Shown: piece after piece, positions 8,763 through 18,500 of the stretch | How the letters are laid out: each line of letters begins with the position of its first letter | Position numbering within the stretch: the first letter of the stretch is position 1 | Source: Phytohabitans flavus | GTDB taxonomy: Bacteria; Actinomycetota; Actinomycetes; Mycobacteriales; Micromonosporaceae | Reading direction: 5' to 3' | DNA: 64,000 nt | NCBI RefSeq assembly: GCF_011764545.1 | Contig: NZ_AP022870.1 | Span: 4,758,001-4,822,000, forward strand | The notes under the pieces: generated by a model | The model's database searches: none | Told to the model about the DNA's origin: nothing | What the model saw: only the letters and a program-made list of their open reading frames with translations | Position numbers and translations under genes: made by a program

Positions 8763-9646
8763 GCCGCCATCCCGGTGTTCGCCATGCCTTCCACGAAACG
8801 CCGTTGTAGCACCAGGAACAAGGCCAACATCGGGAGCAGCATGATGAGGCCGGCCGCCGCGATGAGCACGTCGTTCTGGACGTACGACTGCTGGAAGGCG
8901 AAGAACGAGGTGGAGACCGGCATCTGCGCGTCGGACTGGAGGAAGGTCACCGCGAACAGAAACTCGTTGTACGCCGCGAGCGCCGTGATCAGCGCGACGG
9001 TGAGGATGCCGGGCAGCGCGTTGGGGAGGATGACCCGCGCGGCGATCCGCAGCTCACCAGCACCGTCGATGCGCGCGGCCTCCTCCAACTCTCGTGGCAG
9101 GGTCAGCAGGAAGGCCCGCAGCAGCAGCGTGCCGAACGGGCTCAGCGTCGCGCAGTAGATGATGATCAGCCCAAGTTTAGTGTCGTACAGCCCGGTCTGC
9201 GTCCAGATGTAGAAGAGCGGGACGAGGAACATCTGCATCGGCAGCGCGCTGCTGACCAGCAGGTAGAGGATGACCGAGCCGCCGCCGGGCAGGTCGAGCC
9301 GGGCCATCGCGTACGCGGCGAGGCCGGCGATGATCAAGGTGCCGACCACTGTTCCGGTGACCAGGATGGCGCTGTTGGCCAGCCCTCGGCCCATGTGCGC
9401 CTGGCTCCAGGCGTCGGCGAAGTTGGACCAGAGCAGCTTGGCCGGCGGGCCGAACGGGTTGTCCACGAGCTCGGCCTGCGTCTTGAACGCGGCGAAGACG
9501 AAGATGATCAGTGGCCCGACGGCGAACAGGGCGAGGATGAGCAGGACCGCCCACCCGCCGATACCGGCGGGCCGGCGTCCGCTCACACCCGCCACCCGGG
9601 GCGCACGCAAACGTTTCGGCCTCGTCAGGGCGCTGATGGCACTCAT
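8759..9646 (-). CDS. Carbohydrate ABC transporter permease, MalG type
   Basis: A 295-residue inner-membrane permease with about six helices. The cytoplasmic EAA loop is present (EEAARIDGAGELRIAARVILP), which docks the ATPase. Homology continues upstream in an open frame, but the true start is the ATG at 9646: AGGAAG lies just before it and it overlaps the stop of the partner permease by 4 bases. It works with the MalF-type permease and the binding protein at 10577-11944. No ATPase gene is present in the locus; actinobacterial CUT1 importers often share one multi-sugar ATPase (MsiK) coded elsewhere. Confidence 0.9.
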   Translation of the reverse strand: MSAISALTRPKRLRAPRVAGVSGRRPAGIGGWAVLLILALFAVGPLIIFVFAAFKTQAELVDNPFGPPAKLLWSNFADAWSQAHMGRGLANSAILVTGTVVGTLIIAGLAAYAMARLDLPGGGSVILYLLVSSALPMQMFLVPLFYIWTQTGLYDTKLGLIIIYCATLSPFGTLLLRAFLLTLPRELEEAARIDGAGELRIAARVILPNALPGILTVALITALAAYNEFLFAVTFLQSDAQMPVSTSFFAFQQSYVQNDVLIAAAGLIMLLPMLALFLVLQRRFVEGMANTGMAA

Positions 9647-10566
9647 GCTTCCCACTTCCTGACCCGGCGCAGCACCTGGTAGGTGATGACGACGATCGCG
9701 GTGAACAGGGCCATCACCACGCCGATCGCGGAGGCGTACCCGGCTTCGAGGTTGGCGAAGGCGTTGCGGTAGAGCAGCGTGCTGAGCACGTCCGTGGCTC
9801 CGGCCGGACCGCCCTGGGTGAGGATGAAGACGAAGTCGAACGCGAGGAACGACCAGATGATCGTCTGCACGACGAGGAAGACGAGGGTCGGCCGGATGCT
9901 CGGCAGCGTGATCGACACGAACTGGCGGAACGGCCCCGCGCCGTCCAGCGCCGCGGCCTCGTAGAGCGCCGGGTTCACCGACTGCATGGAGGCAAGGAAG
10001 ATCACGACCAGGAAGCCCCAGAACGCCCAGGTGTTGACCATCGCGACGGTACCGAGCGCCAGGTCCTGGTCGCCGAGGAAGTTCACACCGAAGACGCTGC
10101 CCAGGCCGTTGTCCGGCGAGAGCAGGGTCTGCCAGACGGCGGCGCTGACCACGGTCGCCACGGTGTACGGGATGAAATAGGCGAGCCGAAAGAGCACCTG
10201 GTACCGGCGTACCCGGGAGAGCAGGTACGCGCCGAAGAGCCCGAGCGTCATCGGCACGACAAGGCTGACGGCGGTCCAGATCAGGTTGTGGTAGAGCGCC
10301 GACTTGAACTCCTCGTCGCCCAGCATCCGGGTGTAGTTGTCGAACCCGATCCACTGCCCCGACCCGACACCGGACCAGTCGGTGAACGAGTAGTACACCG
10401 ACTGCACGGCGGGCCAGAGGATCACCGTGACGTTCGAGGCGACGAGCGGGAGCATGAAGAGCCAGGCCACAAGCCGGGTGCGGTGGCTCACGCGGCGGCG
10501 CCGCGGCCGGCTACCCGGGCGGGTAGCCGGCGCGGCCTTGGGGAGAGTGGCGGTGGGTGCGGTCAT
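9643..10566 (-). CDS. Carbohydrate ABC transporter permease, MalF type
   Basis: A 307-residue membrane protein with a basic N-terminus and about six helices. Its EAA loop reads YEAAALDGAGPFRQFVSITLP, as in CUT1 sugar importers. It is the first permease after the binding protein (10 bp gap) and overlaps the MalG-type gene by 4 bases. The substrate cannot be read from the permease. Confidence 0.9.
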   Translation of the reverse strand: MTAPTATLPKAAPATRPGSRPRRRRVSHRTRLVAWLFMLPLVASNVTVILWPAVQSVYYSFTDWSGVGSGQWIGFDNYTRMLGDEEFKSALYHNLIWTAVSLVVPMTLGLFGAYLLSRVRRYQVLFRLAYFIPYTVATVVSAAVWQTLLSPDNGLGSVFGVNFLGDQDLALGTVAMVNTWAFWGFLVVIFLASMQSVNPALYEAAALDGAGPFRQFVSITLPSIRPTLVFLVVQTIIWSFLAFDFVFILTQGGPAGATDVLSTLLYRNAFANLEAGYASAIGVVMALFTAIVVITYQVLRRVRKWEA

Positions 10567-10576
10567 GGGGCCGGCG

Positions 10577-11944
10577 TCAGTCCGGGAGCGGCGGTACGAC
10601 GCCGGCGGCGAGCTCGGGCCCGAAGGCGTCCGCTATCCCCTGGCAGTACGCCTGGGCGGTGAGCTTGCCCGTGATGAGCTTCTCCCAGCCCTCGATGATG
10701 TAGGTGTCGGTCTTGGGCGGGAAGAACGTCCAGGTGGTGTAGCCGACGTGGGTCGCGCTGGAGAAGGCCGCGAAGAGGCTCGAAACCCGCTTGTCCAGGT
10801 CGGCGGGGAAGTCGGCTTCGGTCATGGCGATCGGCGGGGGCGGCTCGTTGGCCTCGGCGAGCGCCCTGCCCTGCCGCTTCGGGTCCGACATGTTGAAGTC
10901 GATCCACTCGGCGGCGGCGTCCGGGTTCTTCGACTTCGCGTTGATCGAGTTGGTGCCGCCGACAGCCAGCTCCCAGACGTCCTCGGGCACACCGTCCCGC
11001 AGCGAGGGGACGGCACCCCACGCCCACTCCGCGTCGTTGCCGCCCTCCTTGCCGAAGAACGGCCCGATCTCGCCCAGCCCCCAGGTGCCGGTGATGTTGA
11101 ATACCGCCTCACCCTTGGCGAGCTGCTGGTACTGCTGGGGGAAGGTATTGGTGAAGTAGCGGTCCACGGCGCCGCCCCACCAGCCGTCCACAAAGTACTT
11201 CCGGGCCTGCTCCATCGCGTCGACGAAGACCGGGTCGCTGAACTTGATTTCGCCCTTGAGCGCCTGGCGTACGGCGTCGGGGCCGGCGATGTGGTTGAGG
11301 AAAACCGAGACGTGCCACTCGTTGGCGTTCTTGTAGTCCGCGTTGCCGGCGCTCACCGGGATCATGCCCTTGGCCTTGGCCTCCCGGCAGATCGCCTCGA
11401 ACTCGGCGCGCGTCTTCGGAAACGTCCAGCCGTGCTGCGACATGGTCGCCGGGTTGTAGAAGATTTGCATCGACTCGTAGTTGGTCGGTAGCGCGACGAG
11501 CTTGCCGTCGATGACGCCGGTCTTCATCGCCCAGCCGAGGATGCGATCGTTCCAGCCGAGCTTCTTCGCGTAGTCGTCCAGCGGCAGGAGGTACCCGGCG
11601 GCGGCGTACTCCCGCAGCGGGCCGGGGCCGGCGGCCGCGACGATGTCGGGGCCGGACCCGGCGGCCAGCGCGGTCTGCTGTTGCTGCTCGAAGTTGTCGA
11701 ACTGCTTGACCGACAGCTCTGCCGGCACCGCCGGATGCTCCTTGTTGAACGCCTCAAGGGTGTTCGTGCGGAACCAGTTTTCGGCTTCCTTGCTGGCGAA
11801 ACCGGACCAGACCACGATCTTGCCGGAGTTGCCGCCGGGGGCGTCGCCGCCGCCGGCGCAGGAGGCGAGGAAGGTGGCGAGCGCGGTGCCCCCGCTCAAC
11901 TTGAGCAGATTCCGGCGGGAAAGACCGGAAGGAACGTTATTCAT
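10577..11944 (-). CDS. Sugar ABC transporter substrate-binding lipoprotein
   Basis: A 455-residue extracellular binding protein of the CUT1 (family 1) type. The N-terminus has a twin-arginine-like SRRNLLKLSG followed by a lipobox LASC, so it is probably a Tat-exported lipoprotein. The mature part begins GKIVVWSGFASKEAENWF, the typical first strand of this fold. The ATG at 11944 is preceded by AGGAGAA. It delivers a sugar or glycoside to the two permeases encoded downstream. It is the second gene of the operon, 88 bp after the LacI-type regulator. Confidence 0.9.
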   Translation of the reverse strand: MNNVPSGLSRRNLLKLSGGTALATFLASCAGGGDAPGGNSGKIVVWSGFASKEAENWFRTNTLEAFNKEHPAVPAELSVKQFDNFEQQQQTALAAGSGPDIVAAAGPGPLREYAAAGYLLPLDDYAKKLGWNDRILGWAMKTGVIDGKLVALPTNYESMQIFYNPATMSQHGWTFPKTRAEFEAICREAKAKGMIPVSAGNADYKNANEWHVSVFLNHIAGPDAVRQALKGEIKFSDPVFVDAMEQARKYFVDGWWGGAVDRYFTNTFPQQYQQLAKGEAVFNITGTWGLGEIGPFFGKEGGNDAEWAWGAVPSLRDGVPEDVWELAVGGTNSINAKSKNPDAAAEWIDFNMSDPKRQGRALAEANEPPPPIAMTEADFPADLDKRVSSLFAAFSSATHVGYTTWTFFPPKTDTYIIEGWEKLITGKLTAQAYCQGIADAFGPELAAGVVPPLPD

Positions 11945-12032
11945 GGGGTGGGTTCTCCTGTTCTGTCACCGGAAGCCGGTGGGGTCGGCAAACGGCTGAG
12001 GGCCGATCAGGCCCGAATCAGGAGGCGGCCCG

Positions 12033-13031
12033 CTAGGCCGACTCCCGGACGTTGAGGGCACCGGGCACGACGATGTCCCGGAACGGGCCCGTCAGCTCCC
12101 CGGTTATCCGCTGGAGAAGCAGCCGGCCGCAGACCGTCCCCTTCTCGTAGGCGCGGTTGTCAATCGTCGTCAACTGGGGATGGACCAGAGCGGCGGCGTC
12201 GATGTCGTCGAAGCCGGTCACCGCCACGTCATCGGGTACGGCACGCCCCGCGGCCCGGAGCGCGTCTATCGCGCCAATGGCGCCCAAATCGTTTGCGCAG
12301 ACGATCGCGTCGAAGTCGAGACCCGCGTCGAGGGCCGCCGCCACGGCCGCGCGCCCGCCTTGCCGCGTGTAGTCGCAGCGGATGACGAGCTCCGGAACGA
12401 TGGGCAGGCCGGCACCGAGCAGCGCGTCCTCGTAGCCGGAGAGCCGCGAGTCGGCCGGCCCGACGCCCGGCAGCCCGCCGACGAACGCGATCCGGGTGCG
12501 GCCCCGCCGCAGCAGGTGCCGGGTCGCCTCGGCGACGCTGACCTTGTCGTCACCGTGCACCCGGTCGCCGATCGGCGCCTTCAACGGGCCGAGTATGACC
12601 ACCGGTGTATGCCCGCCCACCAGGGACTGGACGTACTCGCCGGGCGTACGGAACAGATCGACGATCAGGCCGTCGACGGCCCGCCCGACCATGTCGGAGA
12701 TGAACGCGGCCTCGCGATCGGCGTCTCCGTCGGTGCTACAGACGACGACCTGGTAGCCGGCGTCGCGGATCGCGTCCTGCACGCCCCGGGCGACCATGGG
12801 ATAGAACGGGTTGGTGATGTCGGGCATCACGAACGCGATGGTCTGGGTGCGCGCCTTGCGCAGGCCCACCGCTAGCTGGTTGGCCCGATAGTTGAGCTCC
12901 TTGACGGCGGCGAGGACCTTCGCCCTCGCCTCGTCGGAGACCGGCCGCCGGCCGCTCAGCGCGTGCGACACGGTCGTCCGGCTCACGCCGGCGATCTCCG
13001 CGACGTCTGCGATACGAGCTCGCGATGGCAT
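12033..13031 (-). CDS. LacI-family transcriptional regulator of the sugar locus
   Basis: A 332-residue regulator. The helix-turn-helix is ARIADVAEIAGVSRTTVSHA, followed by the hinge helix VKELNYRANQLAVGLRK and a periplasmic-binding-like sensor domain ending FDDIDAAALVHPQLTTIDN. I place the start at the ATG 13031 because CAGGAG lies seven bases before it; an upstream GTG gives an extra 19 residues with no homology. It heads the importer operon and lies divergent from the ADP-ribosylglycohydrolase pair. Two LacI-type palindromes in the divergent spacer (13066-13077 and 13215-13232) are its likely operators. Confidence 0.92.
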   Translation of the reverse strand: MPSRARIADVAEIAGVSRTTVSHALSGRRPVSDEARAKVLAAVKELNYRANQLAVGLRKARTQTIAFVMPDITNPFYPMVARGVQDAIRDAGYQVVVCSTDGDADREAAFISDMVGRAVDGLIVDLFRTPGEYVQSLVGGHTPVVILGPLKAPIGDRVHGDDKVSVAEATRHLLRRGRTRIAFVGGLPGVGPADSRLSGYEDALLGAGLPIVPELVIRCDYTRQGGRAAVAAALDAGLDFDAIVCANDLGAIGAIDALRAAGRAVPDDVAVTGFDDIDAAALVHPQLTTIDNRAYEKGTVCGRLLLQRITGELTGPFRDIVVPGALNVRESA

Positions 13032-13065
13032 GGCCAAGCTCCTGACGGCTGTACGGGGTCCGGCG

Positions 13066-13077
13066 CAAACCGGTTTG
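13066..13077. promoter_or_regulatory. LacI-type palindrome in the leader of lacI (probable autoregulation)
   Basis: CAAACCGGTTTG, a perfect 12-bp palindrome with the central CG and flanking AAA/TTT half-sites typical of LacI operators. It lies 35 bp upstream of the lacI start. Confidence 0.6.
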
Positions 13078-13214
13078 GTAAATCTCACCCGCCGGGCGGG
13101 GTGTTACGGAAGTTTGGGTCATGATCCTGAGCTTGTCAACCGGAGGTTTCCCGACTTTAGGTGTGTATCGCCGATCTGAGATAGGAAGTGGACCACATTG
13201 GCCGCACCCCTCTA

Positions 13215-13232
13215 GCGCAAACGCGTTTGCGC
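13215..13232. promoter_or_regulatory. Perfect 18-bp LacI-type operator before the ADP-ribosylglycohydrolase genes
   Basis: GCGCAAACGCGTTTGCGC is a perfect 18-bp palindrome around a central CG. It lies 52 bp before the start at 13285. It shares the CAAAC/GTTTG half-sites with the site at 13066-13077, which argues that one LacI protein controls both directions. Confidence 0.75.
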
Positions 13233-13284
13233 GTTATCGTGTGGCTCCAGCCCTAGATCACCGACGTTGACGGAGCGAAAGTTC

Positions 13285-14295
13285 ATGACTGACCTGCGCG
13301 ACCGCGTCCACGGTGCGGTCCTCGGCCAAGCCATCGGCGACGCCCTCGGTGCGCCGACCGAGGGGATGACGCGCGAGGCGATCCGTGCCGCCCATGGCCG
13401 GGTTACCGGCTTCCTGTCCGACGATCCCGCCGGTACCGACGACACCGAGTACGCCGCGCTGACCGCGCGGATCCTGCTGACCTACGGCCCGGCGCTGACC
13501 ATCGACGACGTCTCCAACGAGTGGGAGCGGGTGCTCGTCCACCAGAATGGCGGCTTCAACCGCGGCGGCTTCTCCGAGATGGAGGGGATACACAACCTCG
13601 CCCGCGGGCTGCGCGCCCCGGACACCGGCTCGGACAACCATGAGATGTGGAGCGACGGGTCGGCGATGCGGGTCGCGCCGATCGGAGCGTACTTCGCCGG
13701 CGACCCCGCCGAAGCGGCCCGGATCGCGGGCATCGACGCCCAGGTGAGCCACGCCCGGGACGGCATCTACTGTGGACAGGCGGTAGCCGCCGCCGTCGCC
13801 GCCGCGGCGACCACCGACGACTGGCGGGTGGTGGTCGACGCGGGCGTCGCCGCGATCCCCGCCGACTCCTGGTCGGCCCGAATGGTCAACCGCGCGGTGG
13901 CGATCGCGACCGGCCCGGGTACCGCCGAGGAGCGCCTCGACGAGCTGGAGCGGCGCATCTCGATCTTCCACTACCCCTGGTCCGACGTGGCCCCCGAAGC
14001 CACCGCGCTCGCGTTCGGCGTATTCGCCACCGCCGAGGGCGAGTACGTCGACTCGGTGCTCGGTGGCGTCAACATCGGACGCGACGCGGACACCATCGCC
14101 GCGATGGCCGGTGCCATGGCCGGCGCCCTGCGCGGCGCGAGCGCGATCCCCGCCGAGTGGTCAAGCCGGATCGTCGCGCTGCGCGGCACCTGCATCCACA
14201 ACACCGCGGGAGTACGCCTCTCCGCGCTCGCCGACGAGATCGCCGACGCCGTCGAGGCGCGCGGCACCGCTACCCCGAACGGAGCCACCCGATGA
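13285..14295 (+). CDS. ADP-ribosylglycohydrolase-family protein (first copy, metal site intact)
   Basis: A 336-residue protein of the ADP-ribosyl-(dinitrogen reductase) hydrolase (ARH/DraG) family. Both binuclear metal motifs are visible: GTDDTEYA near residue 53 and GRDADT in VNIGRDADTIAAMAG near residue 268. The N-terminal GAVLGQAIGDALGAP is also typical. The ATG at 13285 has GGAG nine bases before it; a TTG at 13267 is less likely. These enzymes break ADP-ribosyl or other ribosyl bonds, though many members have unknown substrates. With a sugar importer and a ribokinase next door, cleavage of an imported riboside-like compound to ribose is a reasonable inference. Confidence 0.88.
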   Translation: MTDLRDRVHGAVLGQAIGDALGAPTEGMTREAIRAAHGRVTGFLSDDPAGTDDTEYAALTARILLTYGPALTIDDVSNEWERVLVHQNGGFNRGGFSEMEGIHNLARGLRAPDTGSDNHEMWSDGSAMRVAPIGAYFAGDPAEAARIAGIDAQVSHARDGIYCGQAVAAAVAAAATTDDWRVVVDAGVAAIPADSWSARMVNRAVAIATGPGTAEERLDELERRISIFHYPWSDVAPEATALAFGVFATAEGEYVDSVLGGVNIGRDADTIAAMAGAMAGALRGASAIPAEWSSRIVALRGTCIHNTAGVRLSALADEIADAVEARGTATPNGATR

Positions 14296-15359
14296 CCACG
14301 CCTGCCGACGCCGCGTTCCTGGACCGAGCGGAAGGCGCGCTCTTCGGCCTCGCCGCCGGCGACGCCGCCAGCTTCCCCGCCATGTGGCACCGCATGCTGC
14401 CGCTGCCGCGACGGCGTGAGCTGCTGGCGAGGTTCACAGTGGAGGGTGACGCCCAGCGGGTCAACAAGCTCCCCGTGCCCTTCAGCATGAGCGCCAGCCC
14501 GGCCCTGATGGACTTCGGCCCGACCGACGACGCGGAGCAGGCGGCGCTCGGCGCGCAGATCGTGCTCGCGGTCCCCGCCGACCCGAGCATGGACGACCTC
14601 TTCGACGCGTGGTGGAGCCGGGTCGAGCCGCAGCACGAGGAGCTCTGGGGGTCCGTGGCCGACCGTTCGGCCGTGACCAACGCACTGCTCGGCCTGCGCG
14701 CGCCGACGACCGGCAACGACAACCCCCACCACTACGACGACTCGGCGCTGGCCCGGGTGCTGCCGGTCGGCATCCGGTGGGCCGGCGACCCCGATCAGGC
14801 CGCCACCGTTGCGCGCCGCCTTGCCTCGATCACCAACGCCGAGGTCGGCGTCGACGGCGCCGCCGCGTTCGCCGTGGCCATCGCGGTCGCCGTCGGTGGC
14901 GGCACGCTCGCGGAAGCCGTCGACGCCGCCCGCGGTCAGATCTCCGCGCAGACCTGGCTGGGCCGGAAGCTCGCGGTCGCCGAAGAGGCGCTCGGCGAGT
15001 CCGGCTCGGCGTTCGCGGCCATTCCCCTGTGGAGCGACAAGGTGGTCAACCCCGAGTACAACTTCGGCAACGTGGTCGCCGAGACGCTACCGCTGGCGCT
15101 GCTCATCGCCCGGGAGAGCGGGAGCCTCGCCGAGGCGCTCGGCGCCGCCGCGCTGCTGCCCAAGCCGGCCGACACGTTGCCGGCACTGGTCGGGGCGCTG
15201 GTCGGGGCTTCGGTTGGCGCCAGCGCACTGCCGTCCACCTGGCGCGGGCCGATCGACGAGCTGGCCGGCCTCTGCGTACCGTCCACACAGGGCGTACGGC
15301 TGGGCGAGCTGGCCGCCGCGCTGGCAGCGGCACCCGCTGGTGGTGGCGACCTCGCCTGA
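14292..15359 (+). CDS. ADP-ribosylglycohydrolase-family protein (second copy, metal site degenerate)
   Basis: A 355-residue relative of the gene before it, starting at the ATG 14292 that overlaps the previous stop (ATGA). The N-terminal motif reads GALFGLAAGDAASFP. The first metal motif is TDDAEQ instead of TDDT, and the second reads LPKPADTLPAL where the first copy has NIGRDADTIAAM, so at least one metal-binding Asp and the following Thr partner are changed. It may bind rather than cleave, form a heteromer with the first copy, or act on another bond. A hairpin at 15374-15402 follows. Confidence 0.85.
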   Translation: MTTPADAAFLDRAEGALFGLAAGDAASFPAMWHRMLPLPRRRELLARFTVEGDAQRVNKLPVPFSMSASPALMDFGPTDDAEQAALGAQIVLAVPADPSMDDLFDAWWSRVEPQHEELWGSVADRSAVTNALLGLRAPTTGNDNPHHYDDSALARVLPVGIRWAGDPDQAATVARRLASITNAEVGVDGAAAFAVAIAVAVGGGTLAEAVDAARGQISAQTWLGRKLAVAEEALGESGSAFAAIPLWSDKVVNPEYNFGNVVAETLPLALLIARESGSLAEALGAAALLPKPADTLPALVGALVGASVGASALPSTWRGPIDELAGLCVPSTQGVRLGELAAALAAAPAGGGDLA

Positions 15360-15373
15360 ACCGACGACGGCTC

Positions 15374-15402
15374 GCGCCCCGGGTGACCGGCACCCGCGGC
15401 GC
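15374..15402 (+). terminator. Hairpin after the ADP-ribosylglycohydrolase pair
   Basis: GCGCC-C-CGGGTG (15374-15385) pairs with CACCCG-C-GGCGC (15391-15402) around a 5-nt loop: eleven pairs with a single C-C mismatch, starting 14 bases after the stop. No T run. The rest of 15403-15576 shows nothing further that I can name. Confidence 0.6.
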
Positions 15403-15576
15403 GGGCTTTCGGCGCCCGTAGCGCATTTGCCCTGGCTTTGGCCTTTTCCCGAAACGGCGAACAGGAAAGCGTGTCGGGTTCCTGTCGCTCACCAATTCGG
15501 GTGACACCGAGCGCGATACGTTGCGCCCCACCAGATCCCCGGTGACTCAGGGACGTCGACATAAGACGGTGGGCGG

Positions 15577-18500
15577 ATGCGCATCTATTTCCGGCGGTGG
15601 CCTTTCCTTGCTGTTTTGAAGGCTATTGTGCTGGTCATCGTATTGGGGACGGTGACATTCGAGAATGCGCCGGAGCGCCCGCAGCCGGTGGCTTTGACAT
15701 ATCCGGTCGCCCTCCGAGCGGCTCACCAGACCACCGTCTCCGTCCGTTATGGACGGCTCCCGAGCGGCTGGCGGCCCGCGTCGGGACTCGCCACGGAGGC
15801 GGCGGGCGCGGCCGCGCCGTTCCGGCAGTGCCCGCAGGTCGGGGCGGCGACCGGCTGCGGCGCGCTCATCGAGGTCACCGGCACGGGTGCGGTGGCTGTC
15901 CGTTCGGATCCCGGCCAGCGCCCGTACGACGGCCTGAGCGGCGCCACCCTCGTCGGCGTGCTGAACTCCAGCCCGGCGCCGGTCCGCGAGCTGTCCCTGG
16001 CCGCTGACGCCCAGCTGTTCTCGTTCCACACGGGCGGGCTCTGCGGTGTCCACGATGGAGCGGTGCCGGGCGGGTGTCCCTTCGGCGGTACCGGCTTCGA
16101 AGGTCCCGGCGTCACCTTCGCCCGCCTCGGCACCGACCGGCGCAGCGGCAAGGTGCGCTTCCACCCTCCGCTCGGCCCGGGCGCCACCGCCTACTTCGCG
16201 CTGGCGCAGGCCCCGGCGGCGAGCGTCGCGCCCGCCGGCAGCCCGACCCGCGCAGGCGAGGGTGGCCCGCCGAGCCGGACCCGCCCGATGCCCTCCTGCG
16301 GATCCACCGTCAACTGCGCCACCGGCGTGTGGTGGGAGGAAACCACCGACGTGTCGATCGCCGGTCGAGGCGCACCGCTCGCCTTGACCCGGACCTACCG
16401 CTCCGACCGCGCCGACCAGGACTCGCGGTTCGGGCAGGGCTGGGTCGACAGCTACGGCATGTCGGTTTCCACCGACGCGGGCACGGCCAAGGTCACCGAG
16501 GAGAACGGCGCGTCGCTGCTCTTCACCTCGGACGGCCAGGGCGGTTACCGGGCGCCGCCTGGGCTGCCGGCGACCCTGATCTTCAGGCCCGGCAGCGGTT
16601 TCGAGTTCCGCCGGTACGCCGACGGGATCCGGCACCTGTTCACCGAGTCGGGGCGGCTGGTCCAGCAGAGCGACGCCCACGGCAACACCACCCACCTGAC
16701 GTACGACGACGACTTGCTGACCCGGGTCACCGATCCGGCCGGCCGGACCTTGCGCTTCGGCTACCTCGGCGGCCGGGTGTCCACTCTGGAGGTCGTGGAC
16801 CGGGACACCGACCTGGCCGCGCGGACCTGGCGTTACGGGTACAGCGGCGGCGACCTGACCCGGGTCACGGACGTGCGCAGCAAGCGCACCTGGACCTTCG
16901 GCTACGACCCGGGCCACCGGATGGTGACGGCGCGCAGCCCGCGCGGCGGCATCCGATCCGTCACGTACGACGAGGCGCACCGGGTGAAGGCCCTGGTGGA
17001 TCCGACCGGCGGGCAGACGAGCTGGTCCTACCGAGGCGACGGGGCCGCCCCGTCCGGCGGCACCACCACGATGACCGGTCCGGAAGGCGACGTCAGCGTC
17101 TTCGAGTACGCCAGCCTGGAGCTGACGGCGGTCACCCGCGGCGCCGGCAGCCGGGACGCGGCCACCACCCGCTACACGTACGGGCCTGGCGCGCTTGTCT
17201 CCTCGGTGACCGACGGAAACGGCCACACGACACGGTACGACCACGACGCCGGCACGGGCGATCTGCTGCGGTTGACCGACGCTCGCGGCAACACCACCAC
17301 CTACCGGTACGACAACCCGGGCGAGATCGCGGCCGTGGTCAACCCGCTGGGCGCGACCACCGAGTACCGGTACGACAACGGCAGGCTGACCGCGATGGTC
17401 GACGCCGAACGGCAAGCGGTCACGTACCACTACGACAGCGCTGCCCACCCGGGCGACCTGAAGTGGATCAAAGGCCCGGACCCCGACAAGGACAAGCAGG
17501 TCACCACCCTTGAGTACGACGACTGGGGCAACGTCGTGTCGTCGACCGTCTACCCGCACCTCGAGGAACGCGCCACCACGAATTACACATACGACTTCGC
17601 CGGAAACCCCACATCCGTTGTCGACCCGCTCGGCGGCGAGACCCGGTTGACGTACAACGCCGCTGGGCAGCCGGAGCAGCTCGGCGCGGGCACGAAGGCG
17701 ATCCGGTACGACGGCAACGGCAATGTGGAGCAGGCGACCGACCACAGTGGAAACGTCACGCGGTTCACGTATGACGACGCCGACCGGCCCGTCATGGTGA
17801 TCCGCGCCGACGGCAGCAGCACCCGTACCGGCTATGACCGCGCCGGCCGCGTAAACCTACAGGTCGACGCGGCCGGACTGCCCACCAAGTTCACCTACGA
17901 CGCGCTGGACCGGGTCATCTCGGTCACCGACCCGCTTGGGCGCATCACCCGGATGGGCTATGACCGGGCGGGCAACCAGACAAGCCTGACCGACCCGGCG
18001 GGCCGGCTCACCCGATACGGGTACGACGAGGCGAACAACCTTGTCTCGGTCACCCAGTCGCGCGGTGACGTGCCGGGCATCGTGTACCACTACGACGAGG
18101 CCGGCCGGCTGGACTCGATGGACGACGGCACTGGGCACACGAAGTACTCGTATGACCGGAACGACAGGCTCACCGGCGTCACTAACGGCGCCGGCCTCAC
18201 TGTCAGGTACACGTACGACGGCGCGGGAAACCAGGTCGGGCTGACCTACCCCGCCGGCACCGTCAGGCGCACGTACGACAACGCGGACCGGCTCACCACG
18301 GTCACCGACTGGGGCGGCCGCACCACAGAGTTCGAGTACGACATAGCCGGAAACCTCACCTCGCAGAAATACCCCAACGGGATCGTCACCAGCTACGAAT
18401 CCGCCATCACCAGCAAGCTCGGCGACGCCACCAAGGCGGAGTTCGGATACAACCGGGATGCGGCCAACCGGATCAGCTCAGCCACGACCGAGTTCGACGG

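Noticed and set aside
9605..9620. GCAAACGTTTCG near the MalG-type start as a third LacI site
   Set aside because: Only the 8-bp core is palindromic and it lies inside the coding region of the permease.
15547..17745. 732-residue open frame on the minus strand
   Set aside because: It lies opposite the RHS gene and has the low-complexity Arg/Val/Gly make-up of an antisense shadow in high-GC DNA.
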